DNA from: Spinellus fusiger
Taxonomy: Eukaryota; Mucoromycota; Mucoromycetes; Mucorales; Phycomycetaceae
Assembly (NCBI GenBank): GCA_025094145.1
Contig: JALLLS010000005.1
Location: forward strand, 124,001 to 188,000
DNA: 64,000 nucleotides
Direction of reading: 5' to 3'
A program made the position numbers and the translations under genes. Shown in pieces: positions 20,669-31,429 of the stretch (the first letter of the stretch is position 1; each line of letters begins with the position of its first letter). A model generated the notes under the pieces. It was not told the DNA's origin, ran no database searches, and saw nothing but the letters and a program-made list of their open reading frames with translations.

Positions 20669-22327
20669 ATGTCTTTTGCTGTTGTTGTGGTGTGTCTTTT
20701 CCTTGTGTCTTTTCCATACGTCCACACACAGAAAACAGGCAATAGTTGTGTGCTATTACAAGACTCCCGTGCCTGTCCTGCCTTCCAGCAGTTCTATGTT
20801 GGTATAGCAGGCCTCTCCACTCAATACCCCTTCATGACCAATGTTACATCTGTCGAAGCCTTTGACCAGAGTCTGTTCAACTATGTCAACTCCACAAGTT
20901 ACTACCTTTTTCCCCTCGGCTGCCTCAGCTCCAACTATAACCCGACTGTTCCTTATGCGCGATACTCCCTCTCCAGCCTGTGCGCCCTGATGATCCAAGA
21001 CCCCAAAGGCTCACTACCCTGCAACTATCAATACAACCTTATTCCACCCCCTCTCTGTCGGTCAACGTGCGATGATTGGGCTTCTAGTCTAAGAGATATC
21101 ACCAGCGAACCCTCTGTATGCTCTGATTCACTCCAGCGTAACACTACACTGGACAGTCTTGAACTTCGATGTACCTCTTGGCAGGGCTACAATGGCACCT
21201 CCAATACGAACTGTATCTCAGGCATTGCCAATGAACCTGAGAATTGCGGTAAGCCATGACCCACAGACGAGGAAAAGAGACTAATACACCCAAGGTGGGT
21301 AGGGTTTCAAAATAATACAGCAAACGCATGTTCTTACTGCACAACCCATAGCTCAGACACGTGCTGTCAGCGATTGAAGGGATGTTACACCCATCTGAGT
21401 GCGGGTAGTATTGCAGGGAGTGTCGTGGGGAGTGTCGTAGGAGCCGTTCTTATGGGTGGTTTAGTGTATTGTTGTTTTCGACACACCAGAACTGAGAAAT
21501 ACCTTTATCGCAACCCACATCCTGCCCAGAGACTGAGTGTTTGTGAGAATCTGTCGACAAGCCAGCAAGGATTAGTGGTGCATAGTGTGTCGGATGGCTT
21601 TCCTCCTCCTCCTCCTCCTCTTCCTCTTACAGAACCTCCTTCTTCTTTCTTTCCTCCAGAGCCTCCTGTACATGGTGATCTTGTGGAAGAAACTATCGTA
21701 TCGCCATGCCAATCATTGAGCATAGATGCATTCCATATTGTTATCCACTCTTATCCACCACAACTAGAGGATGAACTCTCCCTTAGTATAGGAGATGTTG
21801 TATGTCTTGCCTTGTCTTTTGACGATGGCTGGGCTTTTGGATTTAATATGACCTCGGGCCACCAAGGTGTGTTTCCTATGATTTGCATTGCCCCAGCTCC
21901 TCCTGATCTGCTGGATCAAAGTGTACTCGTACCTGATCCTGCTGGTCATACTAAAATACAGTATGAGAACTCCATGCATAAGTACCAGGATAGATACCAA
22001 GAGAGAGAAGAATACCATTTCAGAGAGAGAGATGCTTCTAGTCGATCACAAAAGGAGGCTGCACTGACTATTAAGCAGCTTCATGAAGACCTAAAGCGAT
22101 CCTTGAGTCTAGGTGTGTTCTCTACACCCAAGACTCGTAGGAAGCACACCAGCCATACAATGCCATCTAGAACGACTACACCCACCCCTCGTGCTTCTCC
22201 ATTCAATAGTTCAATGACATCTACCCACCCTCCTTTGCCTGCATTTCATATTCCTCTGTCTGTTACTGAATCCTCACTATTCAATGTCACCAGTGGACAG
22301 GAAAATAAGAATACAGCAGAACAGTAG
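20669..22327 (+). CDS. Membrane protein: Frizzled-like Cys-rich ectodomain, one TM helix, cytoplasmic SH3
   Basis: Exons 20669-21248 and 21357-22327; 516 aa. I chose the ATG at 20669 because it starts a clean signal peptide (MSFAVVVVCLFLVSFPYVHT); the frame is open 127 codons further upstream. The ectodomain (about 23-205) is rich in Cys and N-glycosylation sites and has SLSSLCALMIQ, PPPLCRSTCDDWASSL and DTCCQRLKGC, a spacing that recalls the Frizzled CRD. A TM helix follows (GSIAGSVVGSVVGAVLMGGL, about 209-235), then CCFRHTRTE, a polyproline stretch, an SH3 domain at about 320-373 (IHSYPPQLEDELSLSIGDVV, DDGWAFGFN, QGVFPMICI), a short charged helix and a Ser/Thr/Pro tail. It looks like a surface sensor or polarity scaffold; ligand and partners are unknown. 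The intron 3' splice site has two close options. Confidence 0.78.
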
Positions 22328-22962
22328 GGCAGGGTACACGCTTAATGTCCTTCCTATCCATCTACACTACCAGAAATATGGTGTGTAGTGAAAATAATAA
22401 TAATCAGAAACATCCTGTAAACTATAGAAGCGATATTCTTCTTCCATGGCTTTGTACCATACTAGAGTCTCCACATCCCTTTTTTGCATACACACACATT
22501 TATATATACATTGGTAGAACTTTTCTCTTTTTTTTTCTTCTCTTTCTCTATTGTCTTTTTTTTTTAAAAATATATATATACTATTTGCTTTGCTTTAATC
22601 TTACATTATATATTCATTCATTCATTTTTATTTTTATTTATTTTATATTTTATATTTTTATATTTTTTAAAAAATAAAAATAAATAAAAAGATTCCCTAA
22701 AAAATAGTTTGCTATTATTAAACAGAGTAAACTACCCAGTTTAGAACAGATCATAGCAAATACAGAACTTGTACTGATCCTTTCATGGAAGTATCTATTT
22801 CCAAACACGGGGAATGCAATGGATCTGCCTTTTATAGAAGAAAGAGAGGGTAGAAAGAGGAGAGTGATTACCTTTTATGGATCCATCGAAGGATACCCTA
22901 CAGAATATAAAACTTATTCCTTTGATAATGATCGGCTCATAAGACATAGTTTATGGATGAGG

Positions 22963-22992
22963 GTTGCTATGAGAACAATATCCATGGCAACC
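22963..22992. promoter_or_regulatory. X-box-like (RFX-type) site pair
   Basis: GTTGCTATGAGAAC and CCATGGCAACC, 5 bp apart, about 370-400 bp upstream of the kinase ATG. Matches to the RFX X-box; binding not shown. Confidence 0.4.
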
Positions 22993-23181
22993 TCTGTCCT
23001 TATATATTTTTGTGTATGTGTGTTCTATAAATACATCTGACTTGATAGAGTGTCATGACGACTGGTGGACCCTTCTCCTCCCACCCCTTCTCTCCTCACA
23101 TTGACTACACTGTAGGCTAGTGTCTAAGCATATTCATGTGAGCCAATGAGAATGGAGGATATGTGTGTTATCTTTTATTCC

Positions 23182-23191
23182 CCAAATAAGG
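23182..23191. promoter_or_regulatory. CArG box
   Basis: CCAAATAAGG fits CC(A/T)6GG, the site of SRF-type MADS-box factors, about 170 bp upstream of the kinase start. Confidence 0.35.
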
Positions 23192-23363
23192 TGTAGAAAT
23201 ACAAAAAGTGAAGGTTGGTGACACATAAACACACATATCTACTGACAATCCATACTTGCTATCCATTAACCAATAGAAAGCAAGGGAACCTCAAAGGTAA
23301 GTCTTTCTTCTTTTCTCTTCCTTCTTCTTCTTTCACTTCTTCTTCTTCTTTATAAACGTCCTT

Positions 23364-26083
23364 ATGAAGAACAAAACAGCAGTGGATCGTAATAAGATTC
23401 AAACCCAAACTGACACGCCAGCAGCAAGGTTTGAAGCCATGTGGACATTATCACCTAGCAGCAGTACACAAGTCACTCAGTCATCAGGCTTTAGTTATGA
23501 CAACACCACACCTGTAACATTTCCTAGTCAATGTAAGTTAAGAATCAATTGCCCAATAGAACAACACTATGCACAATAATAAGAACATCGCCCTCAAGAA
23601 CAAGTGCACTCATAAACCAGTAGCTATGCAAACCAAGTCCTACAACCCACATAATGTATCTAGGCCAGACAGTGACAGCCTACTTGACCAGAACGTACTT
23701 GCTCAACTCTCACCAAAAATAGAACCCATTGGAATAGAACCCAAACGAAACCAAACCAAAATGCTTCTTGTCTGCTTAATTGAATACTTTTGCAGTCATT
23801 ATGGAGACTCTCCTAGTGCCAATCATAAAGTATTCTTTCTTATCTGTCAAACATTACGCTCCCTTGGATTCATTGATGCTGAATTTGTCGATGAGATGTC
23901 CAGTGTCCGTTCTACCTTCCAATTGGCATTTCGCAAACTATTCTATACTGCCATCAAGACAGTAGATGCACAGACTAAGAACAGACTAGACCTTCCTCAT
24001 CTATTGACCCTGCCAAGTGTAGACATTCCTGCTTCCGTCACTGACACCATCAGCCTGGATCCTCTCTCTTCTGATCCAGAAGACTACTTTGCATCCGAAC
24101 CTCACAGAATACTGGCCAATGAAGATGTCTTTTATAACCTCAGTGTTCATAATTCACGCTATAGAAATGACTTTATTGAAACCAGTTTGTTAGGGAAAGG
24201 TGGTTTTGCAAGTGCATGGAAAGCACGTAATAAACTGGATGGCATTGAGTATGCGATCAAGAAAATACGTTTAGGACATGATTTAGAGCAAGAACATGGA
24301 AATGACAATCCCTATGAAAGAATATTTCGAGAGATCAAGAACCTTGCTCGTCTTGAACACCAAAATGTGATTCGTTATTATGCGTCTTGGTTAGAATACG
24401 ATTCTATGAGAGAAACACGTACACCTTATGAAGAGACATCAATGGAGGGAGATTCATTATGGGAGGAAACAGAAACGCACCGGAGCAAATCCTATACAGC
24501 CAGTGCGTATGATCCATCTTCCTATGACGAGTCTTTGTATGGACTTCCTTCCAGAAATACAAGACATGCCTCAACACACTATGATGAAGAATCAGATATG
24601 GGGATTGTATTTGAATCAGACTCAAATGATAATAACGGGGTATCTTTATCATCTCACAGAACCCAGTCTATAGAGTCAGAAACCAACTCTAGTTACTTCC
24701 AGCCTAGAAAGAAGAAAGACGAAGGCAGTTGGACATTATTTATTCAGATGCAATTGTGTCCTAGTAAGTCTATCCATTCATTCATTCATTCATTTTATGA
24801 GTCCATGGGTTAACTTTGTATGTGTTGTTGATAGCTACACTTTACGACTACATTCGACAAAGAAATAGAGAGTGGCCTGAAGTGCCTATTAACAATCAGC
24901 GTATTACTATGCTATTCTCTCAGATTCTTCATGGAGTAGCCTACGTGCATGGTCAGGGATTAATTCACAGAGACCTAAAGCCAAGCAATATATTTCTGAG
25001 TGCCTCTCCTTCACTATCTGAATCCAATAGAAATACACGCAGACTGGGGGATGGGTCTATAGGACTCCTCTCTCCAGACCAAGAAAGTAACTGTACTGAG
25101 AACTGGGTGCCTAAGATTGGTGATTTTGGACTAGCAGCTACTGTGCTGAATGAATGTGGAGATGATGAGACAGTGGTTTTGCCTACTTCTATTGATCCAT
25201 CCCCCGAGGCATTAGTTACCTCTATTCCAGAAGAGACATTATTAGCCCAGAATCGTACCAAACGACGTCCTAAATTGCCCCAGCGCACTCGTACAATTGG
25301 TGTTGGAACACGCACAGTATGTGTTGAATATCTCTACCTAGAAAGAAAGAGAGAGAGAAATAAGAAGAGAAATATATTGATTCTTATATACTTTTGTTTA
25401 TTTAGTATGCTTCACCAGAACAATTGGCAGTTCCTGCACAAGCCTATGATGAAAAAGTAGATATCTACTCTCTCGGTATCATTCTCTTTGAATTATACGT
25501 GCCTTTTACTACTGCCATGGAACGTGCCTCTGCTATCGACAGGCTGAAATCAGGCATCTTTCCTACAGGGTTTGTTGAGCATTATCCAAAAGAGGTAGAT
25601 TTATTCTCATACTAAAGAGATTCATAAAGTGCTACCTATCTCAAAGCAATGTATATCTAACCTTGTTTGCTTGTTCTTCTTTTTTTCTACTGCAAGTCAG
25701 CCCTTATTCTGTGGATGATGGATAAAGACCCATTTCATCGACCTAGTGCGAAGAGACTGCTTGAATTTGAATTGTTTGCTAAAGCCAATGTAAGTAAAAG
25801 TCTTTAGATATAGACATAGATGTATATACTTGTGGCTGAAATAGACTGACTTTCTTTCCTTCTAATACAGACTATGCTTGAAAATCTACAAGGTCACTGC
25901 TTGAACAATTCAGAAGCATTAGAAGCAAAAACAAAAGAAGTGGATAGGTTAATGGAAAAAGTAGAACAGCTAGAGTTGGAACAAAAGAAAGATCAAGAGG
26001 TTTTACAAAGGATGCAACAAAAAATGAAGCAAATGCAGTTATGTATAGAAGAGGCAGAGCGCCAAGGCTTTATTGTAAAATAA
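23364..26083 (+). CDS. eIF2-alpha kinase, HRI-like
   Basis: Exons 23364-23532, 23621-24763, 24835-25316, 25406-25594, 25697-25789, 25871-26083; 2,289 nt, 762 aa, phases close. The N-terminal 230 residues contain a helical region ([26 protein letters not shown]) as in HRI. The kinase has [13 protein letters not shown] (about 246), the ATP Lys in YAIKKI (about 268), [20 protein letters not shown], then the long acidic insert of about 150 residues typical of eIF2-alpha kinases, [12 protein letters not shown] (about 480), KIGDFGLAA (about 533), [20 protein letters not shown]. The last 65 residues are a coiled coil. Such kinases phosphorylate eIF2-alpha under stress. The start is uncertain: if the donor at 23298 splices to about 23378, translation would begin at the Met at 23439. 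Confidence 0.88.
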
Positions 26084-26659
26084 GGAATTTGTAGATGTAT
26101 AGATTGCGCTGTACTTTTAATGATAATAGTAGTGGTGATGATAATCCCATACAGTGTACAAACATCGTTCTTTTGAGGGAAATACTATATATCCATACAA
26201 ATGAATAAAAGTAATGAACTCTATCAGTTACTATTTAATATTATCTATTGATATGTAATTATTTATTAAGATACTATTTAATCTTAACCAATATTCTCTC
26301 GGTCTCATTACAATTACATCTAATTGAATTTAATCAATTTAAAAATTAATTTCAGGACAAAATATATAGGACATGTTCCTTTGTCTATTGAAGCCGCTTC
26401 TTTTTTTTCCCCAGTTAAAGCTGGTTTGTAAGTTTCTGAAAAGGATCCAAACCCCAACTGATTAAAGTAACTGATAATGGTGATTCTACATAAATTGACC
26501 AAAATAATTTAATCGATGGTTTCAAATTCCAAGTTATTTTTTGGTATAAAAATAACATGCACTATTCTTTTGTTCATAACACTTATTTTTTTTTTAAAAA
26601 AAAAAAGACCCCTGAGATGTATAGAAAAGATAATATTATTGAGACTTGTTCAGCTATCC
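26084..26659. other. Spacer
   Basis: AT-rich 3' flank of the kinase and possibly the decayed left end of the Tc1-like relic; no gene seen. Confidence 0.45.
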
Positions 26660-27597
26660 TCTACTAAGTGCTTAACCTGAACTCCACCCAAGTCGAGACA
26701 TCTCGCATGTTCAACGTACCTACAACCACTGTAGGGGACACTATAAGGCACGTCAATGAGATAGGCCCGGCGTTTCCTTCATCCAAGAGTGACTGTAAGA
26801 GAAAACTGGATGACAGGGCTCTCCGATGGTTGAGAAGAACAGTAGCCAGTGATTTCTATCAGAACAAAAAGGCCATCAAGGTTATAGACAAGACTTTAAA
26901 AAAGTACCTCTATGAGATGAGGTTTCGTCCGTTCATTCTAGTGATAAAGCCTGTTCTCACCAAGAAGAACATAAAGGCAAGATTCTAGTGGGCCCATGAG
27001 CAGTAGCAGGAGGTTGTCTGGTCTTATGAGTCCAGGATCGAGCTGATGAGCTTTGACAGGGAGGTCAAGGCCATTGGGCAGTATGGCATGATCTTTGAGC
27101 CGAAGAATAATTTAGAAACAAGGAAGTTTGGAGGTGGTGGAGTGATAGTATGGGGCTGTTTTAGTGGGGAGGTTGTTGGAAGATGGATCGCAGTAGATGG
27201 TAAGATAAATCCCGACAAGTACATTGACGTCTTAGGAGAGGTGCACTGCCATAAACTCAAGAATATCTCTCCTCTAAACCCTAGAGTTAGTTACTACTTA
27301 CAGGAGAAGAATAATGGGCCCAGTATGGGTATAATAAATCAATTGGAAAGTAGTCAATGGTATAGTAATGACTCTTTGCTAGCCTTCACAATACCCTAAT
27401 CTCAACCCAATTGAGCATATGTGGTCTCACCTCAATAAGATGATTAGGAAGGGCAGGATGGTGTATTCCACCAAAAAGAAGTTGGAGGCGGCCCTGATGC
27501 TAGAATGAGATAAAATATCAATAGAAGTAACAGACCATCTCATTGCCAGCATGGGGCGGAGATGTCAGGCTGTCATTTATGCCAAAGAATAATAGTG
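26660..27597 (+). pseudogene. Tc1/mariner-like transposase, decayed
   Basis: Pieces in shifting frames: HTH region TSRMFNVPTTTVGDTIRHVN, then PVLTKKNIKARF, VVWSYESRIELMSFD, GGGGVIVWGCFSGEVVGRW, NPDKYIDVLGE, then a block reading NPNLNPIEHMWSHL across a frameshift (27390-27430). The first catalytic Asp of the WSDE motif is Tyr here. There are several stops and at least two frameshifts. Inverted ends were not identified. Confidence 0.8.
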
Positions 27598-27773
27598 GTT
27601 ACTAAACAACCTTATAATACAAATTACTGTTCTGTATTATAAACACTCTTTTATGTATCTATTGAAATTTTCACGTCTTTATCTAATGAATTCATGAAAT
27701 CATAACACTATTAAGATAAAGTATATATAAAATAGGAAATCTACATTTTAAACTGTCGATTACATTCTGTTAG

Positions 27774-28106
27774 TCACTTTACATCAACCTCAAACATCAA
27801 TAACTCCAATTTCAGCTGACTGTATGAGACAGATGAATCATTTCTAATCATATTTTCCAGATACCTGAAATTTCTCTTACTATCTTTTATTTTTATTTTT
27901 AAAGGACTCTTCAAAATAAATAGTAATCTACACTCTTTAATGTTTCTGATAATATTTTGAACTGTGGGCGTTTCTATCTCAATTATTCTCACAATCACAG
28001 TCAACTTTAATCCGGCCTTCAACGGGTAATAAATGGCCCACCATCTTCTATCTTTTGCCTTGCCATATTCTTCATGAATTTGGTTTTCTTGAATTCTACC
28101 TGGCAT
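27774..28106 (-). pseudogene. Tc1/mariner-like transposase N-terminal fragment
   Basis: A 110-codon frame (EENQIHEEYGKAKDRRWWAI-like start, then LTVIVRIIEIETPTVQNIIR, IKDSKRNFRYLENMIRNDSS, QLKLELLMFEVDV) follows the order of the HTH DNA-binding part of Tc1-like transposases, where a Lys-rich hook and an (I)RND..S segment link two helix bundles. Frame breaks follow toward 27735. No catalytic domain. Confidence 0.5.
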
Positions 28107-28270
28107 ACTGTATCAATTCAATACTATTTAGAAAGAAAAAGAGTTTCATGCAACAATAAAAAAAAGAGTATATTTTATACTAAATACTTAGTAATTATTA
28201 AATTCAATGTGACTGTATAAGAAATAAAATCGGAGAATCTAAAACTTGAAACCTTTTCTATAGTTTACTG

Positions 28271-29199
28271 TATTAGTATTGGGGTTTTGTGTTTCTGTCC
28301 TTCTGTTTCCTTCTTCTTTGCATTCATTTTTTTTTCACTTTTGTATTTGAAGTGTTTCTATGTATATCCCTTTTTTTTTCTCAAAAGTTCTCATAGGTTG
28401 GCTAATATGCCTAATGCGCAAATAGCAAATTACACCCAAAAAATAAAAATACTTTGAACTGTATTAGTATTGGTTGGCCATTTGTAATGTCAATAGGCAA
28501 GGCATCCGCCTGCTACAAATCTATCAGTCTGATTGTCTAAGAATTTATCTATTTAGATCTGCTACTTTTATTTTTGTAATGATCTAGGTTGCCCAATGAG
28601 TCTTTCTTCCTAATATATACTCTCGTTCTCTTTATCTACAAGCTATTGATCGAGCCACGTCTACCCGAGACTTTAAGGTAGAGCCGTCATCTAGTAGCTT
28701 GCTCATTGAGGCTTCTGGTGGGTGTGTTAATCAGGAATGCCAATACCGCAATAGAGTGCAAAGGACTCCTTTAGCAACATACGCTGTATTCACACTTTTC
28801 CTCTGATTTCTCCTCTACCACCCATTCTTAACCCGTTTAGCAAAGCCAGAAGCTACTAGTGTAGTTGCTACATATATTCTCAGGATTGTTTGAGTTGCTC
28901 CAAGTATCCCTCCTTGAATTTCGAATCGCCACAGGATGAAGGTTATCTTTTTTTTTGGTGTCCTGGTTTCCTTGCTGACTTTATGGCCTTTTTGGATGTC
29001 TATTCATAATTCTCATTTACTGTCATCTCAATTCATTCTGAGGTTTTATATACTCCTATTTTCTTATCTGAAATATTTCTATGTATCTTCTTAAATCTCA
29101 AAAGTTACCATAGAGTAGCTCTACAAGTTCCAATGTGCGAATAGTATCTTCAACACCCCCCAAAATAAAATAAATACTTTGAACTGTATTGGTATTTGG
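28271..29199 (+). mobile_element. Two LINE tails (b and c) inserted in series at one target
   Basis: TATTAGTATTGG occurs at 28271-28282 and 28462-28473 and as TATTGGTATTTGG at 29187-29199. Tail b (28283-28461, 179 bp) and tail c (28474-29186, 713 bp) both end in TACTTTGAACTG and lie in the same orientation, each preceded and followed by the target repeat. Tail c retains sequence matching codons of the 45708-46886 ORF; tail b only 3' UTR. Confidence 0.85.
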
Positions 29200-29480
29200 A
29201 AGAAGAAAAACATGTGTAATATAGACCTTTACCATTTCATCAGAACTATGATATACAACTCTATTGTTATTGTACTTTGATCGAACATTCTATCGACATT
29301 AGGTATAGTGTTCCTAAAAAATAAAATAAAATAAAAGCATTTATTTCTCTCAAACTGTTGCATGAGAAGATGGTATACTAGTGGTTTAATCATGAAAATG
29401 CACAAAAATATCTGACCCAACACATACTACTGATGATTTATTTCAACTTTTCATGACATGTAAACTGGTTTTCTTTCTTT
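29200..29480. other. Spacer downstream of HEM12
   Basis: Short AT-rich stretch, probably the HEM12 3' UTR and terminator region on the minus strand. Confidence 0.4.
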
Positions 29481-30835
29481 CTATTCCTTTCTAATCTCGG
29501 CAGAAACTGTCTGAATGGTCTCTAAATAAACTTTGAGAGCTTCTGGGTTGACAGTGGGCAGAATACCATGGCCAAGGTTACCAATGTGTTTACCCTCTTT
29601 GCCAAATGCCTTGACCATGCGTGTGGCTGTTTCACGGATAGTGTCAAAGGGAGCAAAGAGCAAGGAAGGATCCATGTTGCCTTGCAAAACGACTTGGTCT
29701 TGGGTGGCCTTGCGGGCATATTCAGGAGTAATCGTCCAGTCAAGTGATACAACATCATACTCAATGTTGACCAAATCTTTAAGAGCAAACCAGGCACCTT
29801 TGGCAAAAATAGTCATAGGCACTACATCGAGGTTGGCCTCAGCAAGTTCCTTCTTGACTCGTGCGGAGATTTGTTTGATGTAAGGGAGAGAGTATTGCTT
29901 AAAGTCGTGAGGACTTAATTCACCAGCCCAAGAATCAAATACTTGTAACATCTAATAGGACAAAATAAAAATGTTCACTGTCAGTCATTGCAGTAGTAGT
30001 AGTAGTAGTAACAATAGCATTCACTGAGAATCTTCTTACTTGTGCACCTGCTCTCACTTGTCCCACTAAGAAGGCAACCGAGATATCAGTGATACGCTGC
30101 AACAGTGCATGTGTTTCTGTGGGGTACTTCCACAACCAACTCTTGGCCTTGGAAAGTACTTTGCTACCACCTCCTTCAATCATATAAGCCATCAATGTCC
30201 ATGGAGCCCCCACAAATCCAAACAAAGGCACACGTCCATCCAGTTTATGGCGAGTGAGAGTAATAGCATCATAAACATAGCCGAGCTTCTTGTCTACATC
30301 CACATGCTTGTGCATTCTCTCAAAGTCCTCGGGTGTGACTAGAGGAGCAGTAAAGACAGGGCCACGACCTTCGACCATCTTTACTTCCAGACCCATGGCT
30401 TGAGGAATCACAAGAATGTCTGAAAAGATAATAGAAGCATCCAACAATGAGCCATAGCGATCAATAGGCTGCAATGTAAGCTGGCAGGCTAATTCAGGAG
30501 TACGGCAAATTTCAAAGAAGCTGTGGTGTTTACGCACATCATGGAACTCTGTTGTTATTGTTATTGTTGTTGTTGTTGTTGTTATAGCATGATTAAGTCA
30601 GAGAAAGTAAATGTGAGTAGGCCATGCCACAGAGGGTGACTGTACGCTCTTGCTGTAGATTTACCTGGTAAGTACCGGCCTGCCTGTCTCATAATCCACA
30701 CAGGAACGCGTTCTACCTTTTCACCTAACTCATTGTTAATATATCCAGTTTAACATATTATATATATATATATATAATACCTCTCGAGGCACGGATAATA
30801 AGGTCGTTCTTCAAAGGTGGGAATGAGTGAGACAT
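29481..30835 (-). CDS. HEM12: Uroporphyrinogen decarboxylase
   Basis: Exons (minus) 30835-30781, 30724-30665, 30548-30040, 29951-29481; 1,095 nt, 364 aa (yeast Hem12 is 362). The start MSHSFPPLKNDLIIRASRGE leads into VERVPVWIMRQAGRYLPEF, the conserved substrate-binding Arg loop of the family. FSDILVIPQAMGLEV, FVGAPWTLMAYMIEGGGSK, QVFDSWAGELSPHDF, QGNMDPSLLFAP and GNLGHGILPTVNPE are further signatures, so all expected regions are present. The enzyme removes four carboxyl groups from uroporphyrinogen III to give coproporphyrinogen III in cytosolic haem synthesis. Introns are 56, 116 and 88 nt, the first with an AT dinucleotide run, the second with a GTT/GTTATT run. Intact. Confidence 0.97.
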
Positions 30836-31404
30836 AAAGAAGTAATCTGTGCTTAGGCCACTTCATGAAGACTCTCAAGGGGCGAACACTCGGTTAGGGT
30901 GGCTTGGCGATTGCATGATCGGCGATGGTGTAAACTGCGCTGTTTGAAATGAACGATTGTTTTCCCTCAAGGGCTCTTCCTCAGTGGAAAGCCAATCAGT
31001 AAGAAGACCGAGTCTGTTCCTGTTGCTAGGACACCATTAGAGTAAGCACTGTTTGCCAATAGTAAGGTATAAGTCCAATTCTATTTCACACTTGAACTAT
31101 GTTCTAATTAAAAGATATATATAGAATAAACAAGATTCAATTGTAGTTTGTATTTCTATTCACTGCTAATCAATCACTACATGTTCATTTGAGCAGCAAG
31201 ATAGGATTATTCTTTAATAAAGATCAAGACAAAAGAAACAAAAAGTAGTGTATTTGTTTATCTCCAAAGAGATTATATTTCTATATAAGGAAAAATAAAG
31301 AAAACCCTGGGTTCAAGAGAGAGAGAGAATAGACACATGACACTGAAAAGCGACTCAATAAATGTAGTGTATAGAAAGAATGAAAATAGTAATTACATGA
31401 GATG

Positions 31405-31429
31405 GTTGCTTATGCATCTCCATAGCAAC
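31405..31429. promoter_or_regulatory. X-box-like site upstream of HEM12
   Basis: GTTGC and CCATAGCAAC in inverted arrangement with a TATGCATCT spacer, about 580 bp upstream of the HEM12 ATG. Motif match only. Confidence 0.3.

Larger units (their letters stand above)
22328..23363. other. Spacer / promoter of the HRI-like kinase
   Basis: Poly-T and ATTTT-rich in 22490-22690. Then X-box-like GTTGCTATGAGAAC (22963-22976) and CCATGGCAACC (22982-22992), a CCAAT at 23142-23146, a perfect CArG box CCAAATAAGG (23182-23191) and another CCAAT near 23270. A donor-like CAAAG/GTAAGTC at 23298 suggests a 5' UTR intron. Confidence 0.45.
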
